41,293 nt of DNA from Magnetococcales bacterium (GTDB lineage: Bacteria > Pseudomonadota > Magnetococcia > Magnetococcales > DC0425bin3): the NCBI GenBank assembly GCA_015228935.1, contig JADGCO010000035.1:1-41293 (forward strand), in the 5' to 3' direction. The translations under genes and the position numbers were made by a program. Positions 1 to 9,198 of the stretch are shown here, piece by piece (the stretch's first letter is position 1; every line of letters starts with the position of its first letter). The notes under the pieces are model-generated. The model ran no database searches and had not been told where the DNA came from. It saw only the letters and a list, made by a program, of their open reading frames with translations.

Positions 1-17
1 CTTCCTCCTGGCGGGGT

Positions 18-34
18 TTGGGGCGGAGCCCCAA
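18..34. terminator. GC-rich hairpin downstream of fabI
   Basis: A 7-bp perfect stem (TTGGGGC/GCCCCAA) with a GGA loop lies about 77 bases past the fabI stop. It could end the leftward nuo-midA-fabI transcription. No T-tract follows it on the minus strand, so it may instead be a dispersed palindromic repeat or the terminator of a gene outside the window. Confidence 0.35.
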
Positions 35-110
35 TAAAATCTTCCTTTCCAATTTCTTTTCCAAGAGTTAATGGACAGCCTCTCAGGAAAAAGAATGCGT
101 ACTGAAACGA

Positions 111-902
111 TCAATCATCCGGAATATCTTCGGCCCGCATGCCTACGACATGGTATCCCGCATCGACATGCAACACTTCGCCCGTCACGCCCCGTCCCAT
201 GGAGGAGAGCAAAAAAACGGCGGCTTCTGCCACTTCGGTGGTATCGACGTTGCGGCGCATGGGGGCATTGTCCCGGTTCCAATTGAGGATTTCCTTGAAG
301 TCGCCGATGCCCGAAGCGGCCAGGGTTTTGATGGGACCTGCCGAGATGGCATTGACCCGGATCTGGCGGGGACCCAGATCCACGGCCAGATAGCGGACAC
401 TGGCTTCCAGGGCCGCCTTGGCCACGCCCATGACGTTATAATGGGGCATCACCCGTTCGGCTCCGAGATAGGAGAGGGTCAACACGCTGCCCCCTGCCGA
501 CATCAGGGGGGCCGCATGGCGGCACATGCTGACCAGTGAATAGACCGAGGTCTCCATGGCGATCCGAAATCCCTCGGCGGTGGTTTGGTAAAAATGTCCT
601 TTCAGTTCTTCCTTGCGGGCGAAGGCCACCGAGTGAACCAGGTAGTCGATGCCGCCCCACTCTTCCCGCACCCGGGCGAAGACGGCCGCCATTTCCTCTT
701 CGACCGTCACGTTGCAGGGCACGACAAATTGCGAGCCCAACCCGTCGGCCAGAGGCCGCACCCGTTTTTCCAGGGCACTGCCCAGATAGGTAAACCCCTG
801 AATGGCCCCTTCCCGATGGCAGGCCTGGGCAATGCCCCAGGCAATACTCCGTTCATTGGCCACGCCGAATATCAAGCCCCGTTTTCCATCCAGAATGCCC
901 AT
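111..902 (-). CDS. fabI: Enoyl-ACP reductase FabI (NADH-dependent)
   Basis: FabI reduces trans-2-enoyl-ACP to acyl-ACP, the last step of each round of fatty acid elongation, in the cytoplasm. The protein of about 263 residues has the short-chain dehydrogenase fold. The N-terminus MGILDGKRGLIFGVANERSI is the atypical FabI nucleotide-binding segment. The active-site stretch SYLGAERVMPHYNVMGVAK contains the Tyr-x6-Lys pair typical of FabI. The length matches the family (about 260). I chose the ATG at 902 because homologues begin MGxLxGKRGL; an in-frame upstream start at 935 would add 11 unconserved residues. It is the last gene on the minus strand here, 86 bases after midA. The family assignment is secure; the start is likely. 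Confidence 0.95.
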   Translation of the reverse strand: MGILDGKRGLIFGVANERSIAWGIAQACHREGAIQGFTYLGSALEKRVRPLADGLGSQFVVPCNVTVEEEMAAVFARVREEWGGIDYLVHSVAFARKEELKGHFYQTTAEGFRIAMETSVYSLVSMCRHAAPLMSAGGSVLTLSYLGAERVMPHYNVMGVAKAALEASVRYLAVDLGPRQIRVNAISAGPIKTLAASGIGDFKEILNWNRDNAPMRRNVDTTEVAEAAVFLLSSMGRGVTGEVLHVDAGYHVVGMRAEDIPDD

Positions 903-988
903 GCCCACCCTCATCCATCTGATGCAACCGTCCACCCTTCAGGCAGAGACCCCTGCCCAAACCTGGTCGAAAAATCAAACCGGGTATT

Positions 989-2143
989 CTATAGGCGTTG
1001 GCACTGATCATTCAACCTGAAACCTGCCAAAAGCGACCCGGGGGGCAACCCGGTCCCCTGGGCCAACACCTTGAACCGCTCACCCATGGCATCAGGCATG
1101 ACCAGGCGTTGCACGGCACCTGGCAACTGTTTCTTGATTGCGGGCGGCACCTTGTCGCCTGCCAGCAATTTTTCCAGGCGGGTCAGAATACCCAACCCCA
1201 TCAGAAACCATCCCTGACTCGTAAAACCCAAGGTTTCCAACCCGGAGGCCCTGCCCATTCTGGCCAGGGCCGAAAAATCCACATGGGCAGTCAAATCCAT
1301 CTCCCCCGGAAAGGCCAGGGGATCATCCACCCGCTCATGGTGCCGATGACCGACCAGACGTCCGGCTGGCCGGTGCGGATGGTGGTATTCCCGTTCCGGA
1401 TATCCGTAGTCAATAGTCAGGATCACACCCCGTCGCAGCATTTTGCCCAGACGCTGCATCCAGGCCTGCCCTTCCAGACCAAGCTCGGTGCGATACCCTG
1501 CCGTCACCTGCAATCCGCGTCGGGAAAAATAGTCCGGATCCACTGCCGGAGTCAGGGGAATTGTGACCGCCTGCCAGGCGTCACCCGTCCATGCGGCACC
1601 CAATTCGCGCCATCCGTCCGCCGTCATTTCCAACCAGTGGACCGGCAGGGCATCAAAAAATTCATTGGACAAAATGCCCCCCACCAACCCCTGCTCCAGA
1701 GAGGCCGATAACGACTCTAACGATGCCTGCCAGGAGACCTGACCCTGTGCACCGGCACGGGTCAGCATGCGTTCCTGCACGGCCTGAAAATCCGGGCTGC
1801 GTTCCACGATGACATAGTGCAAGGCACGGGCAAACCCTGGAATGTGTCTGGCGGTGGTCAACAAATCAACGGCCAGTTGTCCGGTTCCCGCCCCCAACTC
1901 CACCAGGTCGAACCGTTCCGGACAACCCAGAAGTTCCCACACCTCAAACCACTGCAAGGCCAGCAGTTCGCCAAAGAGGGAGGTCACCTCCGGGGCAGTC
2001 ACAAAATCCCCACTCCGGCCAATGCGGGACCGCTGCTGCATGTAATATCCCTGTTCCGGATGGTACAGGGCCAATTCCATGAACCGGACAAACGGCAACG
2101 CACCCCCGGCCTCGGCTGCCGCACGCAGCAGGATTGTATGCAT
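989..2143 (-). CDS. midA: MidA/NDUFAF7-family protein arginine methyltransferase (DUF185)
   Basis: A 384-residue class I SAM-dependent methyltransferase of the MidA/NDUFAF7 (COG1565) family. The family start FxxFMELALYHPEQGYY is present, then RSGDFVTAPEVTSLFGE, and the SAM-binding motif LVELGAGTGQLAVDLL near residue 85. Later family segments such as LSNEFFDALPVHW and ILTIDYGYPEREYHHP are also intact. The mitochondrial homologue NDUFAF7 dimethylates an arginine of the NuoD-equivalent subunit during complex I assembly. Here the gene lies downstream of the nuo operon on the same strand, separated only by the NTase-HEPN gene. ATG at 2143 is preferred over an in-frame TTG at 2155; neither has a strong ribosome site. 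A role on NuoD is inference; many bacterial members are uncharacterised. Confidence 0.88.
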   Translation of the reverse strand: MHTILLRAAAEAGGALPFVRFMELALYHPEQGYYMQQRSRIGRSGDFVTAPEVTSLFGELLALQWFEVWELLGCPERFDLVELGAGTGQLAVDLLTTARHIPGFARALHYVIVERSPDFQAVQERMLTRAGAQGQVSWQASLESLSASLEQGLVGGILSNEFFDALPVHWLEMTADGWRELGAAWTGDAWQAVTIPLTPAVDPDYFSRRGLQVTAGYRTELGLEGQAWMQRLGKMLRRGVILTIDYGYPEREYHHPHRPAGRLVGHRHHERVDDPLAFPGEMDLTAHVDFSALARMGRASGLETLGFTSQGWFLMGLGILTRLEKLLAGDKVPPAIKKQLPGAVQRLVMPDAMGERFKVLAQGTGLPPGSLLAGFRLNDQCQRL

Positions 2144-2252
2144 GGACTCAATCAAGAATACTACCTGGATTTGCGACCAAATTGAGGATTATTCATTTGC
2201 ACTTCCCGGACATGCGCGTCAATCTCTTCAGCAGAAGGACCTGATAACCCTC

Positions 2253-3140
2253 TCACTTTCGAGGTACATTGGCCAAAATGCGGTCCACATGTTCAAGAAA
2301 CCGCCCCACCAAAACAACAACCTGGTTCCGATCCATCTCATCCTCCAATTCAGGGCAGGAATCATAACGAAACATGGAGGCAAAATTAGTATATTCCATC
2401 AAAGGCATATATTCATCCGGAACCGTCGCACCATTCTGCTTCAAAAGAGAAGCCAGTTCGCCAAGATCATGTTTTTTTGGGAACTGCACATTCAGGATAC
2501 TCAACCACGCCTTCACTCCTTTCTCGACGGCTTGCTGCACATGAAACCCGAAAATTTCCACATCAAACTGCATAGGATCCTGCATTCTCAGAAGGGCGCG
2601 GTAATCCTTGTCCGCCATACGCCGCAACATCTCTGACTGGTCTCCGGTGTTCATTGCATGAGCCACTTCAAAATAGTTTATAGCAGGTTGAAATTGGTGA
2701 AAACCGAGCCTGCGATATGTTGATTCCAAATGGTTCGCATGTTCCAGAAGCAGTCGATTTGAATTTATTGCAGGAGACTCATAGAGCAACACCCCCTCCC
2801 GCACAGCCTCGGCAACGACGTGATTCAAGGCATCTTTCCAGTGCATCACCTCGTCATGACTGTACAGTAAAATGTCCTTTGACATGGGAAACCCGGCCAG
2901 AAGCTCTCGAATCCGCACCAACTCCCGCCAGCGGCTCCGCTCCTTCGAAAACCCTTCCTTCTCTACCACCAGCAGGTCGATATCGGAATCTGCGGTCGCT
3001 TCGCCACGCGCCATGGAACCAAAGAGGATGATCTGCTCCGGCTGCACGGCATCCACCAGGACGTGGACCATGGCATCCAGAATCTCCGGGGTCATGGGAA
3101 CCACACTGTCTTTCAGAAACCCTGGCGTGATGGGAACCAT
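2253..3140 (-). CDS. Fused nucleotidyltransferase (MNT)-HEPN protein
   Basis: A 295-residue two-domain protein. Residues about 20-110 form a minimal nucleotidyltransferase domain with the motif FGSMARGEATADSDIDLLVV (GSxxRG...SDxDL), so the metal-binding acidic residues are present. Residues about 150-290 form a HEPN domain of the PF05168 type: FGFHVQQAVEKGVKAWL, then FPKKHDLGELASLL, and a final FRYDSCP region. In two-gene MNT-HEPN toxin-antitoxin systems the MNT protein AMPylates and silences the HEPN RNase; here both halves are one polypeptide. No clear Rx4-6H RNase motif is seen, so nuclease activity is doubtful. The ATG at 3140 has a weak GGTGA site. The gene interrupts the nuo-midA order and follows a tandem repeat at its upstream end, which suggests later insertion. 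Function unknown. Confidence 0.8.
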   Translation of the reverse strand: MVPITPGFLKDSVVPMTPEILDAMVHVLVDAVQPEQIILFGSMARGEATADSDIDLLVVEKEGFSKERSRWRELVRIRELLAGFPMSKDILLYSHDEVMHWKDALNHVVAEAVREGVLLYESPAINSNRLLLEHANHLESTYRRLGFHQFQPAINYFEVAHAMNTGDQSEMLRRMADKDYRALLRMQDPMQFDVEIFGFHVQQAVEKGVKAWLSILNVQFPKKHDLGELASLLKQNGATVPDEYMPLMEYTNFASMFRYDSCPELEDEMDRNQVVVLVGRFLEHVDRILANVPRK

Positions 3141-3193
3141 AGTGTCACCAGGCAGGTTTCAAAAATACTGGAGATGAAGATTTTGCAACAAAG

Positions 3194-3263
3194 GCAGAAT
3201 CGTTGTCTACAGGAACGGCGTGATCAAAGCCGCAGAATCGTTGTCTACAGGAACGGCGTGATC
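3194..3263. repeat. Tandem 32-bp direct repeat duplicating the nuoN 3' end
   Basis: Two identical 32-bp copies lie at 3194-3225 and 3232-3263, period 38. The right copy contains the last codons and stop of nuoN (stop at 3245-3247); the left copy lies outside any gene. A local duplication of the nuoN tail, perhaps a scar of the event that placed the NTase-HEPN gene here. I found no third copy on the far side of that gene (2156-2252). Confidence 0.9.
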
Positions 3264-4696
3264 GATGCCTCGGCCCAGGCCAGCAATCTGCCCGGCTGGA
3301 TCCCCCAGAGCAGAATGAGGAACGTACTGAGGGCGAGGACCACACCACTGAACCCCCCCACCTGCATCCGGAATCCGGCTTCGGGTTGCTCGAAGTACAT
3401 CACCTTGACGACCCGCAGATAGTAGTAGGCAGCGATGGCTGAAAAGAGAACGCCCACCAGGGCCACACCGACATATCCCCCCCGCACGGCGGCCATGAAA
3501 ACCTGCAATTTGCCGATAAACCCGGCCAGGGGTGGAATGCCGGCCATGGAAAACATGCAGAGGGCCATGACAGCGGCCAGAACGGGCCGTTTATGGGCAA
3601 GGCCGCGATAATCCTGGATGGATTCACCGATGCCATCCCGTCCGAGAACCAGGATCAGGGCGAAGGTTCCCATGTTCATGAACAGGTAGATGGCCAGATA
3701 GATCAGGATACTCCGATAGCCCATGGCCGTGCCGGGAACCAGACCGATCAGGGCATACCCCACATGGCCGACCGAGGAGTAGGCCAGCATGCGCTTGATA
3801 TTGGTTTGCGGGATGGCGGCAAAAGCCCCAACCGCCATGGAGAGGATACCCAGAAATTGCACAACCGGTCCCCACTGCCCGTGCAGGGATTCAAACGCCC
3901 CGGGCAGAATCCGAAACAGGGCAGCAAATCCGGCAATCTTGGGCAGGGAGGTCATGAACGCGGTTACGGGCGTCGGGGAGCCTTCATAAACATCCGGAGA
4001 CCACATGTGGAACGGGGCCGCTGCCACCTTGAAAGCCAGGCCGGAAATGACCAGAATCACCCCCAACCGGATTCCCAGATGCTCTTTCCCGCCAACCGCC
4101 ATGGCCTCCTGCACTCCGGTGAAGGTGATCCCACCCGTTCCTCCATAGATCAGGCTGACACCATACAAGAACAGCCCCGAAGCCATGGAACCCAGGACGA
4201 AATATTTCAAACCGGCCTCATTGGACAAGGTATCGTCGCGACGATAGCCCGCCAGCACATAGATGGCCAGCGACATCATTTCCAGACCGAGGTAGAGGGA
4301 GAGGAAATCCCCACTGGAGGCCATGATCATGCCGCCCAGGAGGGCAAACAGGATCAGGACAAAATATTCGCCACTCAGCAAGCCAAGGCGCTGGATGGCA
4401 TCCCAGGCCATGAGGATGGGAAACAACGCCCCCACATACATGAGCATTTTCATGAAGGAGGCAAATGCATCCCCGACAAACATGCCGCCGAACGTTTCGA
4501 CCGGATCATCACCCATGCCGCTCCAGGTAATGTAGGCGGCCAGGAGGATGGCCAGCAGGGATCCGTAACCGACCAGACTGCCGCCATCCAGTTTGTCACG
4601 CCAGGCTCCGGCGAGCAGCAGACCCAGGGCTGCAAGGGCAATGACGATTTCCGGCAACAGTGGAACCAGGTTGATCTCCGGCATGGGAACGGACAT
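3245..4696 (-). CDS. nuoN: NADH-quinone oxidoreductase subunit N
   Basis: An antiporter-like membrane subunit of complex I, 483 residues, with about 14 hydrophobic segments. It forms one of the three proton channels of the membrane arm. The family signature FHMWSPDVYEGSPTPVTAF, just before the LPKIAGFAALF segment carrying the channel lysine, is clear, as is YSSVGHVGYALIGL. Length is usual for NuoN (about 480). It is the last gene of the nuo operon, 92 bases after nuoM. The start at 4696 fits the typical N-terminus (INLVPLLPEIVIAL), but no strong ribosome site is visible. Its last 19 bases are duplicated just downstream. Confidence 0.96.
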   Translation of the reverse strand: MSVPMPEINLVPLLPEIVIALAALGLLLAGAWRDKLDGGSLVGYGSLLAILLAAYITWSGMGDDPVETFGGMFVGDAFASFMKMLMYVGALFPILMAWDAIQRLGLLSGEYFVLILFALLGGMIMASSGDFLSLYLGLEMMSLAIYVLAGYRRDDTLSNEAGLKYFVLGSMASGLFLYGVSLIYGGTGGITFTGVQEAMAVGGKEHLGIRLGVILVISGLAFKVAAAPFHMWSPDVYEGSPTPVTAFMTSLPKIAGFAALFRILPGAFESLHGQWGPVVQFLGILSMAVGAFAAIPQTNIKRMLAYSSVGHVGYALIGLVPGTAMGYRSILIYLAIYLFMNMGTFALILVLGRDGIGESIQDYRGLAHKRPVLAAVMALCMFSMAGIPPLAGFIGKLQVFMAAVRGGYVGVALVGVLFSAIAAYYYLRVVKVMYFEQPEAGFRMQVGGFSGVVLALSTFLILLWGIQPGRLLAWAEASITPFL

Positions 4697-4788
4697 GGGC
4701 TCAACGTCTCCGATTCAATCCAGGGAACACAAAGCACAGGCGGACCAACCAAAACTCCAATCCCCTGTGGACCGGAGCCGGTGCATGG

Positions 4789-6276
4789 TCAATGCATGGC
4801 CAGGGTCGTATGACCCCCTACCGCCTTGCCGGCAGACACTTGCGTCAGCAAATTTTCCACAGAAGCATGCATCACTTTCAGGAACGGGTCCGGATTGAAG
4901 CCGATCCAGAAGACCAGGATCAGCAAGGGGACAAAGAGGGCCAGTTCCCGGGGAGTGACATCGGTCATGGTCTGGACATCGGCATGCCGGATGTCGCCGA
5001 ACAGGACCTTTTTGAACATCCATAACATATAGGCCGCACCCAGGACCACGCCGGTTGCCGCCACCACCGTCACACCCTTGCTGGTGGCAAACATGCCCAG
5101 CAGGATGAGAAATTCGCCGACGAAACCATTGGTCCCCGGCAGCCCCACCGAGGCCATGGTAAAGACCATGAAGAGGGTCGCATAGACCGGCATGCGCAGG
5201 GCCAGGCCGCCAAACCGGGCAATTTCCCGGGTGTGCAGTCGGTCATACACCACGCCGACCAGCAGGAAGAGCGCTCCAGAGACCAGACCATGATTGACCA
5301 TTTGCAGGATGCCCCCTTCAATACCCAGTTGATTGAAGGCAAACAATCCCAGGGTCACAAAACCCATATGGGAGACCGAGGAATAGGCAATCAATTTTTT
5401 CAGGTCGGTCTGCATCAGGGCCACCAGGGCGGTATAGACCACCGCCACCAGGGAAAGGCCATAGATGAACGGCGCAAAATAATGGGCAGCATCCGGCAGC
5501 ATGGGGAGCGAAAAGCGCAAAAACCCATAAGCCCCCATTTTCAACAAAACCCCGGCCAGGATCACTGAACCCGCAGTCGGGGCTTCCACGTGAGCATCCG
5601 GCAGCCAGGTATGGACCGGCCACATGGGCACCTTGACGGCAAAGGAGATCATGAATCCCAGAAAGATCCATATTTGCATCTCCACGGGGAGGTGCAGTTT
5701 CATCAGTTCCGGAATGCTGAAAGTCTGTCCCTTGGTGGCCAGGACCAGCACGGCGATGAGCATGACCACGGATCCGGCCAGGGTGTACAGGAAAAACTTC
5801 AAGGCCGCATACACCCGGCGGGGACCACCCCACACGCCGATGATCAGAAACATCGGGATCAGCATGGCCTCCCACAGAATGTAGAAGAGCATGAAATCCA
5901 GGGCGCAGAACACGCCGACGACAAAGCTTTCCAGGGCCAGAAAGGCCATCATGTACTCGCGGACACGAATCTTGACCGATTCCCAGGAGGCCAGGATGCA
6001 GATGGGGGTCAACAGGGTGGTCAGCAGCACCAGGGGCAGACTGATCCCATCCACGCCCATCCGGTAGGCGATACCGAGTTCCGGCAGCCAGACGGACTCT
6101 TCGAGAAACTGGAATTGCGCTGTGGTGATGTCAAAGCCGGCATAGAGGCGCAGGCTTAACAGGAAGGTCACCAGGGAGACACCGAGGGCGATGAGTTTTG
6201 CGGACGCATCACTCCGGATCACCAGCAATATGGCTACGGCACCTGCCAGGGGAAGAAAGGTCACCAGACTCAACAT
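4789..6276 (-). CDS. nuoM: NADH-quinone oxidoreductase subunit M
   Basis: The second antiporter-like subunit of the complex I membrane arm, 495 residues from the chosen start. Diagnostic segments are FYILWEAMLIPMFLIIGVWG with the conserved transmembrane Glu, and HTWLPDAHVEAPTAGSVILAG followed by LLKMGAYG with the channel Lys. YSSVSHMGFVTLGL is also typical. An in-frame GTG at 6321 would give 510 residues, but the ATG at 6276 starts directly with the first membrane helix (MLSLVTFLPLAG), as in other NuoM proteins. Ribosome sites are weak for both. It lies between nuoL and nuoN in the conserved order. Confidence 0.95.
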   Translation of the reverse strand: MLSLVTFLPLAGAVAILLVIRSDASAKLIALGVSLVTFLLSLRLYAGFDITTAQFQFLEESVWLPELGIAYRMGVDGISLPLVLLTTLLTPICILASWESVKIRVREYMMAFLALESFVVGVFCALDFMLFYILWEAMLIPMFLIIGVWGGPRRVYAALKFFLYTLAGSVVMLIAVLVLATKGQTFSIPELMKLHLPVEMQIWIFLGFMISFAVKVPMWPVHTWLPDAHVEAPTAGSVILAGVLLKMGAYGFLRFSLPMLPDAAHYFAPFIYGLSLVAVVYTALVALMQTDLKKLIAYSSVSHMGFVTLGLFAFNQLGIEGGILQMVNHGLVSGALFLLVGVVYDRLHTREIARFGGLALRMPVYATLFMVFTMASVGLPGTNGFVGEFLILLGMFATSKGVTVVAATGVVLGAAYMLWMFKKVLFGDIRHADVQTMTDVTPRELALFVPLLILVFWIGFNPDPFLKVMHASVENLLTQVSAGKAVGGHTTLAMH

Positions 6277-6343
6277 TGCCACGATCCCCGCTCTTGTCTC
6301 CTGCGTTTTGCCAACTGACACGCCATCCGGAAGGAGATCCGGA

Positions 6344-8260
6344 TCAGACGTACCAGGTCACCAGGACCACCACACCGATCAACATGGCGAAGGCATAGTG
6401 ATAGATATAACCCGTTTGCAACTGCCGCACCCAGCCAGCCATCCGTTCCACGAGCCCGGCCAGGCCATTGACTCCATAACCATCGATGATGGTCTCATCC
6501 CCGGTCCGCCACAACCCTGCACCGATCAGGCGGGCCGGTTGCACGAACAGGCGGTCATAGAGCCGGTCGAAATACCAGGCATTGACCAGAAACTGGTAAA
6601 GTTTTTGCCATTTTCCTGCCAGACGGGCCGGCAGATCCGGCTGTTGGACGTACATTTTCCAGGCCAGACCGAGGCCCAGCAGAAACATGCCAAAGGGCAG
6701 CCATTTGATCACCCCGCCGACATGGTGGGCATTGGCCAGGGCATGATGGTTGGGAGCGACGAACACGGCATCCTTGAACCATCCCGCTTCCACCATGGGT
6801 GATCCCACGTAACCGGCGATGACGGCACCAACCGCCAGCAACATCAGAGGTCCGCGCATGCTCCAGGAAGGATCATGGGCATGCTCCCAGGCATGATGAT
6901 CGACCGGGTGGCCATGAAACGTCATGAAGAGCAGTCGGAAGGAATAAAACGTCGTCATGGCTGCCGACAGGATGCCCAATGCCCAGGCCAGGGTTCCGGT
7001 CAGGGTATGCGCGGCATAGGCCGACTCCAGGATGACATCCTTGGAGTAGAATCCGGCCAGGAACGGAAAGCCTGTCAGGGCCAGGGTGCCGATCATCATC
7101 AGGCCATAGGTGAGAGGAATTTTGCTTTTCAGACCACCCATGCGCCGCATGTCCTGTTCATGGTGCATGGCGCTGATGACCGCGCCGCACCCCAAAAAGA
7201 GCAGGGCCTTGAAAAAGGCGTGGGTCATCAAATGAAACATGGATGCCGCATAGGCTGAAACACCGGCGGCAAAAAACATGTACCCCAACTGCGAACAGGT
7301 GGAGTAGGCCACCACCCGCTTGATATCGTTTTGGACCAGGCCGACGCTGGCGGCAAAGAAGGCCGTGACGGCCCCCACCACCGTGACCACGGTCAGGGCC
7401 GTTTCCGACAGTTCGAACAGGGGCGAGGCGCGACAGACCATGAAGACTCCGGCTGTCACCATGGTGGCGGCATGGATCAAGGCCGAAACGGGTGTCGGAC
7501 CTTCCATGGCATCCGGCAGCCAGGTATGCAACCCGAGCTGGGCCGACTTGCCCATGGCACCGATAAAGAGCAGCAGGCAGATCAGGGTCATGGTATCGAC
7601 CGGACCCCAGAAGAGAAACTCCACCGTCCGGACGAACTGCCCGGTTCCGGCCAGATGGAACACCTTCTGGTAATCCAGGGTACCGAACACCATGTAGATG
7701 GTGAAAATACCCAGGGCAAAGCCGAAATCGCCCACCCGGTTGACCAGAAACGCCTTGATGGCAGCGTTGCAGGCCGACTCTTTCTTGAACCAGAAACCGA
7801 TCAGGAGATACGAGGCCAATCCCACCCCTTCCCAGCCGAAGAAGAGCTGCAAAAAATTGTCTCCGGTCACCAGCATGAGCATGGCAAAGGTGAAGAAGGA
7901 GAGGTAGCTGAAAAAGCGGGAGTGATCCGGATCCTCTTCCATGTAGCCGATGGAGTAGATGTGGACCATGCAGGAGACGCCGGTCACCACGATCAACATG
8001 ACGGCGGTCAGGCGGTCGATCAGCAGGGCAAAGCTCACGTGAAAATTGCCGGCCACGATCCAGGAGATGATCTGGGTATGTTCCGTGGCTCCATCGCCGA
8101 CGGCCACCCGGAAGAATGCCGAGATTGACAGAAGCAGGGCAATGGCCACGCCCAGGATGGTCACCTGCTGGCTCAAATGTTTGCCGATCCGGTGTCCGAA
8201 CAAACCGGCAATCAGGGCACCGGCCAGGGGTGCGAGGAGAATCAACAGGTTCATGCTCAT
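6344..8260 (-). CDS. nuoL: NADH-quinone oxidoreductase subunit L
   Basis: The distal antiporter-like subunit of complex I, 638 residues, the usual size for NuoL. It contributes a proton channel and the long lateral helix along the membrane arm. Family motifs: HIYSIGYMEEDP, FFGWEGVGLASYLLIGFW with the conserved Glu, HTWLPDAMEGPTPVSALIHA, and YSTCSQLGYMFFA. The C-terminal part (about residues 500-638) has the extra helices that distinguish NuoL from NuoM and NuoN. Start at 8260, with a second in-frame ATG two codons on; the ribosome site is weak. It follows nuoK by about 20 bases. Confidence 0.96.
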   Translation of the reverse strand: MSMNLLILLAPLAGALIAGLFGHRIGKHLSQQVTILGVAIALLLSISAFFRVAVGDGATEHTQIISWIVAGNFHVSFALLIDRLTAVMLIVVTGVSCMVHIYSIGYMEEDPDHSRFFSYLSFFTFAMLMLVTGDNFLQLFFGWEGVGLASYLLIGFWFKKESACNAAIKAFLVNRVGDFGFALGIFTIYMVFGTLDYQKVFHLAGTGQFVRTVEFLFWGPVDTMTLICLLLFIGAMGKSAQLGLHTWLPDAMEGPTPVSALIHAATMVTAGVFMVCRASPLFELSETALTVVTVVGAVTAFFAASVGLVQNDIKRVVAYSTCSQLGYMFFAAGVSAYAASMFHLMTHAFFKALLFLGCGAVISAMHHEQDMRRMGGLKSKIPLTYGLMMIGTLALTGFPFLAGFYSKDVILESAYAAHTLTGTLAWALGILSAAMTTFYSFRLLFMTFHGHPVDHHAWEHAHDPSWSMRGPLMLLAVGAVIAGYVGSPMVEAGWFKDAVFVAPNHHALANAHHVGGVIKWLPFGMFLLGLGLAWKMYVQQPDLPARLAGKWQKLYQFLVNAWYFDRLYDRLFVQPARLIGAGLWRTGDETIIDGYGVNGLAGLVERMAGWVRQLQTGYIYHYAFAMLIGVVVLVTWYV

Positions 8261-8281
8261 GGTGCAAATACCGTCCGCATA

Positions 8282-8587
8282 TCATCCCTTCAGGGAGTCG
8301 ATTTTTTCCACATCGATGGTGGCACGATTGCGGAAAAAAGTGACCAACAAGGCCAGACCAATGGCCGCCTCCGCCGCTGCCACCGTCATCACAAAAAAGG
8401 TGAACACCTGTCCGGTTTCTCCGCCCAGAAATCTGGAGAAGGCCACGAAATTGATGTTGACCGCCAGCAGGATCAATTCAATGCTCATGAGAATGATGAT
8501 GACATTTTTCCGGTTCAGAAAAATGCCGAACAGTCCAATGATGAAGAGAATGGCACCCAGGACCAGATAATGGTTCAGACCGACCAC
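8282..8587 (-). CDS. nuoK: NADH-quinone oxidoreductase subunit K
   Basis: A small three-helix subunit of the complex I membrane arm, 101 residues, which is the standard length. It carries the two conserved membrane glutamates of the proton path, in [14 protein letters not shown] and in [13 protein letters not shown] chose GTG at 8587 because AAGGAG lies 7 bases upstream and the resulting N-terminus ([14 protein letters not shown]) matches the family. A longer in-frame reading to 8668 would run into nuoJ and add unconserved residues. The start lies 2 bases past the nuoJ stop, so translation is probably coupled. Confidence 0.95.
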   Translation of the reverse strand: MVGLNHYLVLGAILFIIGLFGIFLNRKNVIIILMSIELILLAVNINFVAFSRFLGGETGQVFTFFVMTVAAAEAAIGLALLVTFFRNRATIDVEKIDSLKG

Positions 8588-8589
8588 GG

Positions 8590-9183
8590 TTACGCTCCTT
8601 CGCCGGGGGATTTCTTGATGAGAGTCACGGCTTCCTCGCGGGTACGCGCCACCTGACTGGAGATGCATTGTTTTTTGATCATGCGCCGCTGACGCAGGGT
8701 CAGGACGATGGCCCCCACCATGGCCATCAACAGCAGCAGGGAGGCGATTTCGAACGGATAGAGATACCGGGTATACAACACCCGCCCCAGGACCTGGGTA
8801 TTGGACACGCCACCCAAACCGGCGACGACTGCTGCGGGATGGAAGGTCAGCAGGATGGCCACCAGTTCCACCAGGATGACGGCCCCGATGGCCAGACCCA
8901 GAGGAAGATGGGCCAGCGCCCCCCGGCGCAGCTCGGCAAAATCCACATCCAGCATCATCACCACGAACAGGAACAGGACCGCCACGGCCCCCATATAGAC
9001 CATCACCACCACAGCGGCCAGAAACTCCGCTCCCAGCAACACGAAGAGGCCGGCTGCCGAAAAAAAGGTCAATACCAGAAACAGGGCCGAATGCACCGGA
9101 TTGCGGGCCGTAATGACCCGCGTGGCAGCGACCAGCAGTATGGCTGCAAACAGGTAGAATACAAAATCCGCCACCGAAGACAT
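8590..9183 (-). CDS. nuoJ: NADH-quinone oxidoreductase subunit J
   Basis: A 197-residue membrane subunit with about five helices, next to NuoA, NuoK and NuoH in the E-channel region. Typical stretches are [21 protein letters not shown] near the N-terminus and [20 protein letters not shown], the conserved third helix with its pi-bulge region. The variable C-terminal tail (about residues 165-197) is hydrophilic, as in the family. It starts 15 bases after nuoI ends and is followed almost directly by nuoK. Confidence 0.95.
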   Translation of the reverse strand: MSSVADFVFYLFAAILLVAATRVITARNPVHSALFLVLTFFSAAGLFVLLGAEFLAAVVVMVYMGAVAVLFLFVVMMLDVDFAELRRGALAHLPLGLAIGAVILVELVAILLTFHPAAVVAGLGGVSNTQVLGRVLYTRYLYPFEIASLLLLMAMVGAIVLTLRQRRMIKKQCISSQVARTREEAVTLIKKSPGEGA

Positions 9184-9198
9184 GGATTCCTTACCCCG

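Noticed and set aside
3593-4813. 406-codon open frame on the plus strand
   Set aside because: It is antisense to nuoN, which is unmistakable; the product is rich in His, Gln and Asp, as expected from reversed hydrophobic codons.
7158-8285. 375-codon minus-strand frame within nuoL
   Set aside because: It is the other reading frame of nuoL, Arg/Pro/His-rich and without motifs.
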